This document shows, piece by piece, positions 52,896 to 61,892 of a stretch of DNA of 64,000 bases; position 1 is the first letter of the stretch; the number at the start of each line of letters is the position of its first letter. The notes beneath the pieces are model-generated. The model had not been told where the DNA came from, ran no database searches, and saw only the letters and a list, made by a program, of their open reading frames with translations. Source of the DNA: Acidimicrobiia bacterium (GTDB lineage: Bacteria > Actinomycetota > Acidimicrobiia > Spongiisociales > Spongiisociaceae); assembly GCA_009841105.1 (NCBI GenBank), contig VXMM01000018.1, positions 61,770 through 125,769 on the forward strand, in the 5' to 3' direction. Made by a program: the position numbers and the translations under genes.

Positions 52896-53137
52896 GTGAG
52901 CGGGCGTACTGCTTCGATGTTGCCCAGCATCTCCTCTATCTCACCCGTCGGGAAGTCATGTACCACCGCATCAGCCACGGCCCGCAGCTTTCCTGACACC
53001 TTCTCCGTCTCGGCGCGCCGCGCAGTCCTGAGCGTTTGGCGAACCCACTGGGCAACGCTCAACCCCGCCCCCTCGGCCGCCTGCCGGATCTCGAGATACT
53101 CGGCCTCGTCCAGGAGAACCTGTAGTCGTCTTGCCAT
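52892..53137 (-). CDS. Ribbon-helix-helix (VapB/CopG-like) antitoxin without a toxin
   Basis: The 81-residue product opens with ARRLQVLLDEAEYLEIRQAAEGAGLSVAQWVRQTLRTAR, a clear ribbon-helix-helix DNA-binding domain as in VapB-type antitoxins. A C-terminal segment (AVADAVVHDFPTGEIEEML) should bind the toxin. ATG 53137 fits the family start better than 53161. The expected downstream toxin gene is missing or cut to a few codons, so this is probably an orphan antitoxin. Confidence 0.72.
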   Translation of the reverse strand: MARRLQVLLDEAEYLEIRQAAEGAGLSVAQWVRQTLRTARRAETEKVSGKLRAVADAVVHDFPTGEIEEMLGNIEAVRPLT

Positions 53138-53262
53138 GGATGCCACTCTATCCGAGGTCATGGCGACGGCTTGATCGACTACGGAGCGGGCGTGTCCCAG
53201 CTACTGGCAGACCTATTGGAGCTAGGGCGTAGGAGCCTCGTTGCCGTGGCAACCAATCGTGA

Positions 53263-53292
53263 GGAAAACCAGACGGAGTGGTGGGACTCCGT
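53263..53292 (-). terminator. Intrinsic terminator after ppx/gppA
   Basis: On the minus strand, ACGGAGT-CCCACC-ACTCCGT forms a 7-bp stem with a 6-base loop, followed by CTGGTTTTCC. It overlaps the last base of the Ppx/GppA stop codon and should end the VWA-AAA-ppx transcript. Confidence 0.65.
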
Positions 53293-54203
53293 TAGGTGGA
53301 GGTGGTCAGGCCGGCTTCCTCCGCCAAGGCCAGGCATACTCCGTCGAGTATGTCGTAGCCGGTGACGGTGATGCTCTCCAGGCCGAGACTCCGGAGGGCG
53401 GTCTCGGCGATGACGGCGCCACCCAGGATCACCGGCGCCCGCAACGGGTCGAGGCCGGGGATGGTTCGCTTCTGGTCGAGCGTGAGCCGCCCCAGCCGGG
53501 CCACCATCACTTCGAGGTCGGTCAGGCTCAGGCCGGCGCCCTCGACGTGTGCCGGATCGAAGCGGTCGAACTGCTGATGGATGGCGGCCAGGGTCGTCCA
53601 CGTGCCGGCCGTGCCCAGCGCCTCGGGCCGTTGGCCGAGGACGGCCTGCCCCATCGCTTCGGCGGCGAACCGGCGGGCCGCGGCGAGGTGTTCGGGGGCC
53701 GCCGGATGGGTGGGCAGGCATCGCTCGGTGAGGCGTATCGAACCGATGTTCACCGAGAGGCCTCCCTGATCGGTCACGATCTCGGTGCTTCCTCCCCCGA
53801 TGTCCACTACCAACGTCCGGCCGGGGTCGCCGTTCCGGGTGGTGGCGCCCAGGAAGCACAACTCGGCCTCCTCCTCGCCGCTGATGACATCGGGACGGAA
53901 CCCGAGCGCTTGCCTGGCGGCAGCCAGGAACTCCTCCCCGTTGACCGCATCACGGGTGGCGGCCGTGGCAACCGCCCGCGCCCCGGCGACGCCCGCCGAT
54001 CCGATCCGCCGCCCGTATCCGGCCAGTACCTGGACCGTCCGCTCGATGGACTCCGGCGCCAACCGTCCCGATCGGGTCGAGTCCCTTCCCAACCCGGTCA
54101 CCTTCTCGATCCGCTCCACGTCGGCCATCCCGTGGCGCTCGACGTCGGCGATCAACAGCCGGGTGGAGTTGGTGCCGATGTCGACCGCTGCTAACCGTGG
54201 CAC
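53292..54203 (-). CDS. Exopolyphosphatase / pppGpp phosphatase (Ppx/GppA family)
   Basis: The 303-residue product is the short actinobacterial form with only the two actin-like subdomains. VDIGTNSTRLLIAD near the start and VVDIGGGSTEIV near residue 130 are the two phosphate-binding loops. ISGEEEAELCFLGA and the end region ILGGAVIAE also fit. It should hydrolyse polyphosphate or pppGpp. The start is GTG 54203, 12 bases after the AAA gene stop, so it is the last gene of the VWA-AAA-ppx operon. An intrinsic terminator follows its stop. Confidence 0.9.
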   Translation of the reverse strand: MPRLAAVDIGTNSTRLLIADVERHGMADVERIEKVTGLGRDSTRSGRLAPESIERTVQVLAGYGRRIGSAGVAGARAVATAATRDAVNGEEFLAAARQALGFRPDVISGEEEAELCFLGATTRNGDPGRTLVVDIGGGSTEIVTDQGGLSVNIGSIRLTERCLPTHPAAPEHLAAARRFAAEAMGQAVLGQRPEALGTAGTWTTLAAIHQQFDRFDPAHVEGAGLSLTDLEVMVARLGRLTLDQKRTIPGLDPLRAPVILGGAVIAETALRSLGLESITVTGYDILDGVCLALAEEAGLTTST

Positions 54204-54215
54204 CGTCGAAGGGGG

Positions 54216-55223
54216 TCAGCCGCCGAACGGCGGGTCGGACGGTCCTTTGCGTACACAGGCAGCCCAGACCGTCTCGTAGTGGTCGATGTCGTAAGCGTCG
54301 ATGTGGGGGAGCACCATGGCCTCCCACGCCGTCCGGAGCGGGTCCTCGCGCTCCCTGTACACCATCAGGCCCACCGGAAGGCGGTCGAGGACCGTCCGCA
54401 GGCTGATCGGGGTCTCCACGCGCGTGCCTGGATCGGTCGAGAGGAACGACCGGTTGATCTCGGTGGCCAGCCTGCTGATGTGGCGCACGTATACGTCGCG
54501 CATCGACGGGTAGCGGCGGTCCAGCATGGCCTCGATCTCGGAGATGTCGGGAAAGTCCTTCTCCCAGATGACCCACCGGTCGGCGAAGGCCTTGTTGAGG
54601 GTCTGGGTGCCGGCGTAGTCGCGCAGGTCGGTGGGGTTCATCGTTCCGAACAGGCGGACATCCTCGCGGAGGGGTACTGTCTCGCCGTTCGGTAGGTCGA
54701 GTGCCGCGTAACGGTCGAGCAGGCCGTGCAGGGCGAAGAGGGTCTCGGCGCCGGCGGCGTTCAGTTCGGACAGGTTCACGAGCGCGGTTCCTCTCAGCGC
54801 CCTGGTGATGTCTCCGTCCTCCCAGCGGCTCTCGGTGCCGCCGAGGCCGTCTCCGTAGAGCTTCACCGAACCGATCAGGGTGATATCGCGCACCTCGCCG
54901 GTTAGAGGGATCCGGTAGTAGGGCAGGCGCAGCAGGGCGGCGAACTGTTCGATGTCGTGATCCTTGCCTGTCCCCATGTGTCCCCGCACCGCCAGGTGGA
55001 GCGGCACCGTACCGTCGGGCTGCTCCCGGCGGATCTTCTCCACCTGGGCGAAGCGGTACAGCATGCCGACGTCGACGTAATGGGGGTCCGGCTCGGGAAT
55101 CTTGTTGATGCGCTGCTCGTAGTCCCGCACCTCGCTCCTGGGAACCGCAACCGTGTCCAGGGTGATGGGCCGGCCACTTCCGGTCGGGTCGGTGAAGGTG
55201 ACCTTGGTGGGTTGATCAGGCAC
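54216..55223 (-). CDS. MoxR/CbbQ-like AAA+ ATPase
   Basis: The 335-residue product is a AAA+ ATPase of the MoxR/NorQ kind that works with a VWA protein as a chaperone-like remodelling pair. Walker A is GHMGTGKD at 81-88, with Asp in place of the usual Thr/Ser. ALVNLSELNAAG gives a Walker B-like strand with Glu, and LFGTMNPTD is the sensor 1 region. GTG 55223 overlaps the VWA stop by eight bases and is preferred to the frame reaching 55301. Its partner is the upstream VWA gene. The substrate complex is unknown. Confidence 0.8.
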   Translation of the reverse strand: MPDQPTKVTFTDPTGSGRPITLDTVAVPRSEVRDYEQRINKIPEPDPHYVDVGMLYRFAQVEKIRREQPDGTVPLHLAVRGHMGTGKDHDIEQFAALLRLPYYRIPLTGEVRDITLIGSVKLYGDGLGGTESRWEDGDITRALRGTALVNLSELNAAGAETLFALHGLLDRYAALDLPNGETVPLREDVRLFGTMNPTDLRDYAGTQTLNKAFADRWVIWEKDFPDISEIEAMLDRRYPSMRDVYVRHISRLATEINRSFLSTDPGTRVETPISLRTVLDRLPVGLMVYREREDPLRTAWEAMVLPHIDAYDIDHYETVWAACVRKGPSDPPFGG

Positions 55224-57333
55224 TGCGTAGCTCCGGCATAAGAGGGCTGCTCCCGGTTTGCTGGCGGCCTGCTCGGATCCACCAGGTGTCTTCCCCGTCA
55301 AGGGCCAGGCCCCGCCGGAGCGCCATCCTCACTCCGGCCACCATGGAGTTGGCCAACTCGTCCGGCCGAGAGATCACCTGGTGGTGACGGTAGGCGGAAA
55401 CTACCGTATCGTCTCCCACGCCGATCCCCAGAACCGTCGTGCCCCGCCCGTCGACCTCCTCGACCGACCGGGCCAGGGCCTCCACCGACCCCCTGGTCAT
55501 CCCGTCGGCCAGGACCACCAGGACCCGGACCCGGGCGCCGTGGTTGACCAAGCGCCCGGCCGCGTACGTGACGTTCAGTTCGTCCACGTTGGCGCCCTTC
55601 TCGAACAGCGACACGGGTGGGGTCCGGCGGGGGTCGCGCCGCGCCTCGACGCCCGCCTCGCTCGAGTGGGCTGCCGTCCAGAACAGCCCGGCCAGGAGGT
55701 CGTCGGATCGCCGCCAGGGCTCGTGAAACGCCGACAGGACGTAGTGGTTCACGGTGGAGGTGAGGCGGTCGGCCGCCGCACCGTGACTCTGGCGCAACTC
55801 GCTGATGGCAGCGGCCCGCCGTCGGGAATAGGTCCACTCGGTGTCGTCCACCTGGGCGGCGAAGGCCCGGTTGAACAGGGCCACTTCGAAGTCCACCCGG
55901 AGTTCGTTGCACATCGCGGCCAGGGTCCAGGCGCCGAGCATCGCGGCCGCCAGGCCCCAAGGGCGGCGGTCACGGGGCGCCGACAGACGCCGGGGCTGGA
56001 GCATGGAGGCCGATCCGTCCACCAGAACGCTCACCGCATAGGAGCGGCGGGTCGAGACTGACCGGCGCTCGAACATCCGCTGGTAGAGGCCGCCTCCCAG
56101 AAGCAGCGCGGCGTGGGGCGAGAGGTCGCCGGCATCGAATCCCGATCTCAACCCGCGGCGCTGGTTGGCGATGAACAGGGGATGCAGCTCGCCCCCGACT
56201 CGCCTCTGATCGACGTTCCATTCCCGGGCGGCATTCATAAGGGCCGCTCTTCCTCGGTGGGAGAAACTGCGGAAGGAGTCGGGCACGGGCACCACGGCCA
56301 GCTTGCCGCTCTGGCCGTTGGGGAGATAGATGACCGGTGCCTGGCTGACCATCAGCAACTGGTCGGTTCCTTCACCGGAGGTCCGGTCCATCCGGGCCGG
56401 CCGGTGGTCGAGACCGGTGGGATCCTCAGCCCCCTGGCGGACTTCGTTGTAGTGATCGGCATCCTGGACGGCCGGGGAGAAGAGCCTGACCCGGTCGAGG
56501 CCGTCGGTCATGGCGTCCTTCTCGGCGTCCTCCCGTTCCCGGCGAGCGTGGGGTTGGTCGTCCGGTCGGGCGTGGTGGATCAAGCTGTGCGCCTTGGCGA
56601 TGGCGAGAAGCTGCATGGTCAGCTCGCCGGTATCCCATGGGTCGGTGGCGGCCGATGCCTCATCTAGGACGGCGCGGGAGTCCGCCCAGGCGGCCCCGGA
56701 ACGGGAGTCGAGGAGCCGTTCCAGGTGCTCGGGGGGCACGTACCCTCCCACGGACATGAAGCAGGCGATGGTGAACCGGGTCAGGGGACCGCGGCCCGCC
56801 AGCGCTCTTCGTAGAGAGGATCGGTAGAGGTCTTCGAGGACGGACCGGGCGCCCGGGTAGGCCTCCAGACCTTGCCGCTCCTGGCGGGCGTCCTCGATAG
56901 CGAAGAAGAGAGCCTCGGCCGGGGGGCCGCCTGCCCGGTCGAGGGCCTCCAGGAGGGTGATCTCCTCACCATCCTTCGGGCGGGGCTGGTCGTCCGGGAG
57001 CCAATGGCCCGGTAAGGGCCGGCACTCGTCGAAGTCGGAGGAGACCAGGTGGATCACCTCGTGGAGTGCCGAGGCGAGAGCGGTCTCCTCGGCGGTCACG
57101 GGAGCTCTACGCCCGTAGGCGGCTTGGAAGAGTCCGGGGTCGATCACCACCTCATGCTCGGATGCTCGGCTGGACGAACCGAGGGCCACCCGCAGATCCT
57201 CCCGTCCGGTCAGGGTGCGTGCGACACGGGTCACGGCGCCGGCCACCCGCTGGTACCGGCCGACCACGGACTCGATGGCGCGTTCCTCCAGAGGCAGGAT
57301 TTCGGCCAGCAGGGAGCGATCTCGAGATGTCAC
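55216..57333 (-). CDS. VWA-domain protein with N-terminal HExxH motif
   Basis: The 705-residue product joins two features. Near the N-terminus ASALHEVIHLVSSDFDE contains HEVIH at 91-95, a zinc-metallopeptidase-type motif. The C-terminal third is a VWA domain with MIDAS DGSAS (Asp439, Ser441, Ser443) and VLVVLADGMTRGSVE. The middle is charged and variable. The plan resembles CobT-like VWA partners of MoxR ATPases, except for the HExxH. The start is GTG 57333. It leads an operon with the AAA and ppx genes. Confidence 0.8.
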   Translation of the reverse strand: MTSRDRSLLAEILPLEERAIESVVGRYQRVAGAVTRVARTLTGREDLRVALGSSSRASEHEVVIDPGLFQAAYGRRAPVTAEETALASALHEVIHLVSSDFDECRPLPGHWLPDDQPRPKDGEEITLLEALDRAGGPPAEALFFAIEDARQERQGLEAYPGARSVLEDLYRSSLRRALAGRGPLTRFTIACFMSVGGYVPPEHLERLLDSRSGAAWADSRAVLDEASAATDPWDTGELTMQLLAIAKAHSLIHHARPDDQPHARREREDAEKDAMTDGLDRVRLFSPAVQDADHYNEVRQGAEDPTGLDHRPARMDRTSGEGTDQLLMVSQAPVIYLPNGQSGKLAVVPVPDSFRSFSHRGRAALMNAAREWNVDQRRVGGELHPLFIANQRRGLRSGFDAGDLSPHAALLLGGGLYQRMFERRSVSTRRSYAVSVLVDGSASMLQPRRLSAPRDRRPWGLAAAMLGAWTLAAMCNELRVDFEVALFNRAFAAQVDDTEWTYSRRRAAAISELRQSHGAAADRLTSTVNHYVLSAFHEPWRRSDDLLAGLFWTAAHSSEAGVEARRDPRRTPPVSLFEKGANVDELNVTYAAGRLVNHGARVRVLVVLADGMTRGSVEALARSVEEVDGRGTTVLGIGVGDDTVVSAYRHHQVISRPDELANSMVAGVRMALRRGLALDGEDTWWIRAGRQQTGSSPLMPELRSA

Positions 57334-57381
57334 AAAGCTCCATTGTCGCAGGTCCTGACCAACCGTGGACCGGTCGGTTGT

Positions 57382-58200
57382 TCAGGCTACGAACACGGCC
57401 AGCACCCCCACCAGCAAGAGAGCCGAGGGCACGAGGGTTCGCACCAGATCGGCGTTGGGACCCGGGGGAATCCTCTGCCAGGCCAACACGATGAGCATCC
57501 CCGCCACCAGTCCGCCGACGTGGGCTTCCCAGGCGATCCCGCGAACCAGGAGGGGTAGCGCAAGGTTGATCGCAAGCAGTAGGAGAAGCTGGCGGAAACG
57601 GGCCGCGCCGGCCGGGGTGTGGCGGAGCGGATAGGTTCCCACCAGGACGGCGCCGAAGAGCCCGAAGATGGCGCCCGAGGCCCCCACGGCGGCGCCCTCC
57701 GCCATGTACTGGAAGGCCACACCTCCCACAACCGCGGAGGCGAGGTAGAGCGCTACGAAGCGACCGGTCCCGGCCTGCCGCTCGATGTACGGTCCGAACA
57801 GATAGAGGGCGTACATGTTGAAGAGGATGTGGACGATGCTGCCGGTGGAGTGCAGGAAGGTAGCGGTGATGACTCGCCACCATTCGCCGGCGCTGACCGC
57901 CGGGGTTATGTGGGCGTAGTCGATGGTGAACTGGGCGTTCACGCGCTGGGCCAGGTAGGCGGCGACCGATATCAAGATGATCACCAGGACCGCCGGGGTG
58001 ATGCCGGAGCGGATGCTGCGGGCGGGCACCACCCGGGTCGTGACGCCGGCGCACTCCGGGCATCGCTGGCCTACCGGCGAATCTCGGGAACACTCTGCGC
58101 AGATATGCCGTCCACACCGTGAGCACCGCAGGTGGGTGATCCGGTCCCGGTGCCGGTAGCAGGTGGCCGGGCCGGGGGCGCCTGACGTGCCGTCGTTCAT
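57382..58200 (-). CDS. Rhomboid-family intramembrane serine protease with zinc-finger N-terminus
   Basis: The 272-residue protein cleaves membrane proteins within the bilayer. The N-terminal 60 residues hold paired cysteines and histidines (CYRH, CSRCGRHICAEC, CPEC), like the B-box-type zinc finger of many actinobacterial rhomboids. The core has about six helices with catalytic Ser175 in GASGAIFG and His227 in EAHVGG, and the HILFNMYALYLFG segment. ATG 58200 is used. ATG 58209 is an alternative. It is divergent from the M16 peptidase gene with 67 bases between. Confidence 0.88.
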   Translation of the reverse strand: MNDGTSGAPGPATCYRHRDRITHLRCSRCGRHICAECSRDSPVGQRCPECAGVTTRVVPARSIRSGITPAVLVIILISVAAYLAQRVNAQFTIDYAHITPAVSAGEWWRVITATFLHSTGSIVHILFNMYALYLFGPYIERQAGTGRFVALYLASAVVGGVAFQYMAEGAAVGASGAIFGLFGAVLVGTYPLRHTPAGAARFRQLLLLLAINLALPLLVRGIAWEAHVGGLVAGMLIVLAWQRIPPGPNADLVRTLVPSALLLVGVLAVFVA

Positions 58201-58267
58201 GCCGCCCATTGTACGAGCAGGAGGGGTGTGCACTCGATGGACTGTTTAGCCTGTACCATCCCGGCCC

Positions 58268-59518
58268 ATGCAGGTTGAGATCTCTCAGACGTCCACGGGG
58301 TTGACGGTCATAACCGAACCGGTTCCGGGGGTCAGGTCGGTGGCGGTGGGCTGCTGGATAGACACTGGTAGCAGGGACGAGCGCGCTGGCGAGGCGGGTG
58401 CGGCCCACTTCCTCGAGCACCTCCTCTTCAAGGGTACCGAGGAGTTGTCGGCGCGCTACATATCCGAGACGTTCGACGCCATCGGCGCCCAGAGCAACGC
58501 CTTCACCTCCAAGGAGTACACCTGTTTCTGGGCCCGGATGCTCGACAGAGAGTTGGCAACCGGCATGGACCTGCTGGCTGAGATGCTCCAGCGTCCCGCG
58601 TTCCGGCCGGACGAGATCGATTCGGAGCGCAACGTGGTGATCGAGGAGATCAACATGAACGAGGATGATCCGTCGGATGTGGCGGGGGAGACCTTCATGC
58701 GGACTCTCTTCCAGGGACATCCGCTGGGCTTACCGGTGCTGGGAACCCGCGAGTCGATCGGTGGCATGACTCCGGAGGATCTGAGGGGCTACTGGCAGCG
58801 GCGCTACGGCTCGGGCACGGCGCTGGTGGCGGTGGCCGGCAACGTGGAGCACCAAAACGTGTTGGAGATGGTGGAGCGCCGGTTCGGCGCCTGGGAGGCG
58901 GAGGACGCCACCCATGACCTGGCCGCGCTCCGGGTCGGCTCGAGGTCGAGGGTGGTAGAACGAGACACCGAGCAGGTCCACCTGGTGTTCGGGGGCGAGT
59001 CGATCCACCGCACCGACGAGGGTCGGATCGCCGACGGCGTGATGCATCACGTCCTGGGTGGCGGAATGTCGTCGCGCCTGTTCCAGAAGATCCGGGAGGA
59101 ACGCGGCCTGGCCTACGCGGTTCACAGCTTCGCGATGCGCTTCGCCGAGACGGGCGGTTGGGGCGTATACGTCGGGACCACTCCGACCAATGCTCACACG
59201 GTCATGGAGATCCTCACCGACGAGATCGGCCTGATGATCTCGGAGGGAGTGACGGAAGCCGAACTGGACAGGGCCAAGGGACACATGCGGGGCGCCCTGG
59301 CACTCTCGATGGAGGACACCAACACCCGGATGATCCGCCTGGGCCGTAACCAGTTGTTCGGCCTGCCCCATCTCTCCCTAGATGAGCGCCTGGCCCGAGT
59401 CGAGGCCGTCACCAGGACGGACATCGCGGATATGGCGGCGCGCAACCTGACGGGTCCCCGGGTGGTCGGCGCTGTGGGTCCTCTCCCGGCGAGCGAGTTC
59501 GAGCAATACCTGTCGTGA
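58268..59518 (+). CDS. M16 (pitrilysin-like) zinc peptidase
   Basis: The 416-residue product has the inverted zinc motif HFLEH (47-51). The third ligand is Glu127 in SERNVVIEEI, 76 residues later, as in the family. GERGLAYAVHS-like text (EERGLAYAVHSF) marks the C-terminal half. It resembles mycobacterial PepR and mitochondrial processing peptidase subunits. No ribosome site precedes ATG 58268. A TGTACCAT box ending eight bases upstream could be a -10 for a leaderless mRNA. Its stop overlaps the dapB start (GTGA). Confidence 0.9.
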   Translation: MQVEISQTSTGLTVITEPVPGVRSVAVGCWIDTGSRDERAGEAGAAHFLEHLLFKGTEELSARYISETFDAIGAQSNAFTSKEYTCFWARMLDRELATGMDLLAEMLQRPAFRPDEIDSERNVVIEEINMNEDDPSDVAGETFMRTLFQGHPLGLPVLGTRESIGGMTPEDLRGYWQRRYGSGTALVAVAGNVEHQNVLEMVERRFGAWEAEDATHDLAALRVGSRSRVVERDTEQVHLVFGGESIHRTDEGRIADGVMHHVLGGGMSSRLFQKIREERGLAYAVHSFAMRFAETGGWGVYVGTTPTNAHTVMEILTDEIGLMISEGVTEAELDRAKGHMRGALALSMEDTNTRMIRLGRNQLFGLPHLSLDERLARVEAVTRTDIADMAARNLTGPRVVGAVGPLPASEFEQYLS

Positions 59519-60285
59519 TCTCGATCGGGATCTCCGGCGCTCCCGGAAGGATGGGACTTCTCTCGCAAACCGCCATCGAACCGTTGGAGGACCTGGTGGT
59601 CGGAGGTCTGTACGCACCGGGCCACGACGGCGAGCCGCTCGCCGGCGGTACGTGCTCTGGTGATCCTGAGGCCTTGAGCGAGTGTGATGTGATCCTGGAG
59701 TTCACCCACCCGGAAGTGGCCCCCTCCAACGTCAGCCGGTGGAAGTCCTTCGGCGCGCACGTGGTCATCGGAACCTCGGGGTACGACTCATCCCGCATCG
59801 CCCGGCTCCGGGAGGAGTGGGCGGGGAGCGACCGGCGGTGCATGCTGGTCCCCAACTTCTCCTTGGGCTCGGTGCTGATGATGAGGTTCGCGGAGATGGC
59901 CGCGCCGTTCTTCGCGGGGGCGGAGATCATCGAGATGCACCACGACCGCAAGCGCGACGCGCCCTCCGGCACAGCTCTCAACACCGCAGCCCGCATGGGG
60001 CGGGTACGCCGGGCGGCGGGCATCCCATCGATCGATCGGGGCCGAACAAAGGAGGACGGCGCCCTGGGAGCGGAAGTCGAGGGTGTTCCCGTCCATTCGG
60101 TCCGGTCGCCGGGTTTGCTGGCCCACCAGGAGGTGATCCTCGGCGGGGTCGGCGAGTACCTGACCATCCGCCACGACACCACCGACCTGGCCTCCTTCGC
60201 CGCAGGGATCGTCCTGGCGCTGCGGTCGGTTGCCTCGCTGGAGGAGCCGGTCACGGTGGGACTGGACGGCCTGCTCGGCCTCTGA
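59515..60285 (+). CDS. dapB: 4-hydroxy-tetrahydrodipicolinate reductase
   Basis: DapB catalyses the second committed step of lysine and diaminopimelate synthesis with NAD(P)H. The 256-residue product shows the nucleotide loop GISGAPGRMG at 5-14, VIGTSGYD, and the substrate signature EMHHDRKRDAPSGTA. GTG 59515 overlaps the M16 stop by four bases. dapA follows 0.7 kb later on the same strand, but a mazEF pair in the opposite direction separates them. Confidence 0.95.
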   Translation: MISIGISGAPGRMGLLSQTAIEPLEDLVVGGLYAPGHDGEPLAGGTCSGDPEALSECDVILEFTHPEVAPSNVSRWKSFGAHVVIGTSGYDSSRIARLREEWAGSDRRCMLVPNFSLGSVLMMRFAEMAAPFFAGAEIIEMHHDRKRDAPSGTALNTAARMGRVRRAAGIPSIDRGRTKEDGALGAEVEGVPVHSVRSPGLLAHQEVILGGVGEYLTIRHDTTDLASFAAGIVLALRSVASLEEPVTVGLDGLLGL

Positions 60286-60337
60286 TCACCGCTCGGGAGT
60301 GGCGATTCCGGTGATTCCGGCGTACCGGGGGACCGGT

Positions 60338-60655
60338 CTACAGCCCCAGCACGGCTCGGATGCCTTCGTCGATGGCATCGGCGAGGGCGCGGGGAACCTG
60401 CCCCACATGGTCGGTCAGCCATGACCGGTCGACCAACTCCAACCCGAGCGGCACCGCGACAGAGTCTCTGGGCAGGCCTGTCGCCGCCGACTCGAGCAAC
60501 ACGTTGCCGGCGAGGCCGGCTCTGTCAAGGTTCGATGTCAGAGGCACGACGTGGGTTTGCCAAACGTCAACTGCGAGGACGTCGGGGGAGGAAACGACCA
60601 CACACGGCCGGCGCCTGTCGAGGTCGACCCAGTACACCGCGCCGCGCGCTACCAC
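60338..60655 (-). CDS. mazF: MazF/PemK-family endoribonuclease toxin
   Basis: The 105-residue toxin is a sequence-specific mRNA interferase. It shows the family's start GAVYWVDLDRRRPCVVVSS, the conserved HVVPLTSNL, and PRDSVAVPLGLELVDRSWL. GTG 60655 overlaps the mazE stop (GTGGTAG), with GGAG eight bases upstream inside mazE. The longer frame to 60805 would only be antitoxin sequence in another phase. It ends 52 bases from the convergent dapB stop. Confidence 0.88.
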   Translation of the reverse strand: MVARGAVYWVDLDRRRPCVVVSSPDVLAVDVWQTHVVPLTSNLDRAGLAGNVLLESAATGLPRDSVAVPLGLELVDRSWLTDHVGQVPRALADAIDEGIRAVLGL

Positions 60656-60879
60656 GGTGCAGATCGCTCCATCCGCTCGGCTGTGGCGAGAGCGTCCCTC
60701 TCGGTTGGCCGCTCGCGGGTTGCGAGCGCGGCATCGACCACGAGTTGCTGGGCGAAGGTCGTCGTCGTCTGGGCTGAGTGGCGGCGAAGCTGGTCGGTCA
60801 CCCACCTCGAGAACGGAACCCCGAGGTTGTCGATAATCGGCACAACGTCGTCAGGCACGCTGATCGTCTTGTTCGGCAC
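60649..60879 (-). CDS. mazE: MazE-like antitoxin
   Basis: The product (about 76 residues) starts VPNKTISVPDDVVPIIDNLGVPFSRWVTDQL, a ribbon-helix-helix-like DNA-binding head, followed by an acidic and polar tail that should cover MazF. A TATAAT box at 60891-60886 lies seven bases before GTG 60879, so a leaderless start there is likely. ATG 60894 lies upstream of that box and would need another promoter. Its stop overlaps mazF, giving coupled expression. Confidence 0.8.
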   Translation of the reverse strand: MPNKTISVPDDVVPIIDNLGVPFSRWVTDQLRRHSAQTTTTFAQQLVVDAALATRERPTERDALATAERMERSAPW

Positions 60880-60881
60880 GT

Positions 60882-60894
60882 ACGTATTATACAT
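60882..60894 (-). promoter_or_regulatory. mazEF promoter box inside a near-perfect inverted repeat
   Basis: ACGTAT-T-ATACAT is an inverted repeat with one mismatch, and it contains a consensus TATAAT on the minus strand (60891-60886). An operator placed over the -10 box is the usual arrangement for toxin-antitoxin autorepression. No convincing -35 box was seen. Confidence 0.55.
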
Positions 60895-61010
60895 ACTGAA
60901 GTAGCAGCGGAGGCGGCATACCCGAGAGTGGTGGTAGTTTCCTATGATTGGCCCTGAGCGGTAAACGACTGGGCGGCTGCAAGCCGGCCACCCGCGAGAG
61001 GATACGGACC

Positions 61011-61892
61011 TTGGCTCTGACTGCCGGCTTGACCACCGCCATGATCACACCTTTTGCCGCCGACGGGTCGGTCGACTACGGCCGGATGGCCCGCCTGGCG
61101 ATCCACCTGGTCGAGAACGGCCACGACGGCCTGTTGGTTACCGGAACCACTGGCGAGTCGCCCACCTTGACCGATGCGGAGAAGCTGGCCCTGTACTCCA
61201 CCGTGTTGGACGCCGTGGGCGGTAAGGCCGTAGTGGTCGCAGGGACCGGTACATACGACACCCGGCACTCGGTCGAGATGTCCAAGAAGGCGGCCGATGT
61301 CGGGGTTGACGGCCTCATGGCGGTTACCCCCTACTACTCGCGGCCCAGCCAGGCCGGTCTTCTCGCCCACTTTCTCACCATCGCCGACGCCACCGACCTT
61401 CCCCTCATGATCTACAACATTCCCAGCCGCACCGCCCGGTTGATCGAGGCGGAAACCCTCGCCGAGATGGCACAGCATCCCAATATCGCAGCTACCAAGG
61501 ACGCGGTGGGCGACCTTGAGTTCACCAAGGCCAGCATGGAACTGCTGCCGGATGACTTCATGGTGCTCTCGGGGGATGATTCGGCCACCCTGCCGATGAT
61601 GGAGTTGGGTGGTCAAGGCGTGGTATCGGTGGCCGGACATCTGGCCGGTCGCCAGATCAAACGGATGGTCGAGGCCCACCGGGCGGGAGATGCTGCCGAG
61701 GCGTGGCGCCTCCACGACGGCCTGATGCCCTTGTTCGACGCCTGTTTCGTGGAGCCCAACCCGATGCCTACCAAAGCCGGTCTCAACGCCCTCTGGGAGC
61801 CGGTAGGGGACCCGCGGCTTCCGCTGGTTCCGGCGTCGCCCGAAGCCCGTGACATGGTGGTTGCCGCCGTAGGCCGAGCGCAGAGGTTGTGA
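61011..61892 (+). CDS. dapA: 4-hydroxy-tetrahydrodipicolinate synthase
   Basis: DapA condenses pyruvate with aspartate semialdehyde in the lysine/diaminopimelate pathway. The 293-residue TIM barrel has TGTTGES at 44-50, YNIPSR with Tyr135, and the Schiff-base lysine in ATKDAVGD (Lys163). The TTG at 61011, with GAGAGGAT eight to ten bases upstream, gives the usual length. The frame from 60948 would add 21 residues unlike the family. The stop overlaps the RNase J start (GTGA), an arrangement also seen as dapA-rnj in mycobacteria. Confidence 0.94.
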   Translation: MALTAGLTTAMITPFAADGSVDYGRMARLAIHLVENGHDGLLVTGTTGESPTLTDAEKLALYSTVLDAVGGKAVVVAGTGTYDTRHSVEMSKKAADVGVDGLMAVTPYYSRPSQAGLLAHFLTIADATDLPLMIYNIPSRTARLIEAETLAEMAQHPNIAATKDAVGDLEFTKASMELLPDDFMVLSGDDSATLPMMELGGQGVVSVAGHLAGRQIKRMVEAHRAGDAAEAWRLHDGLMPLFDACFVEPNPMPTKAGLNALWEPVGDPRLPLVPASPEARDMVVAAVGRAQRL

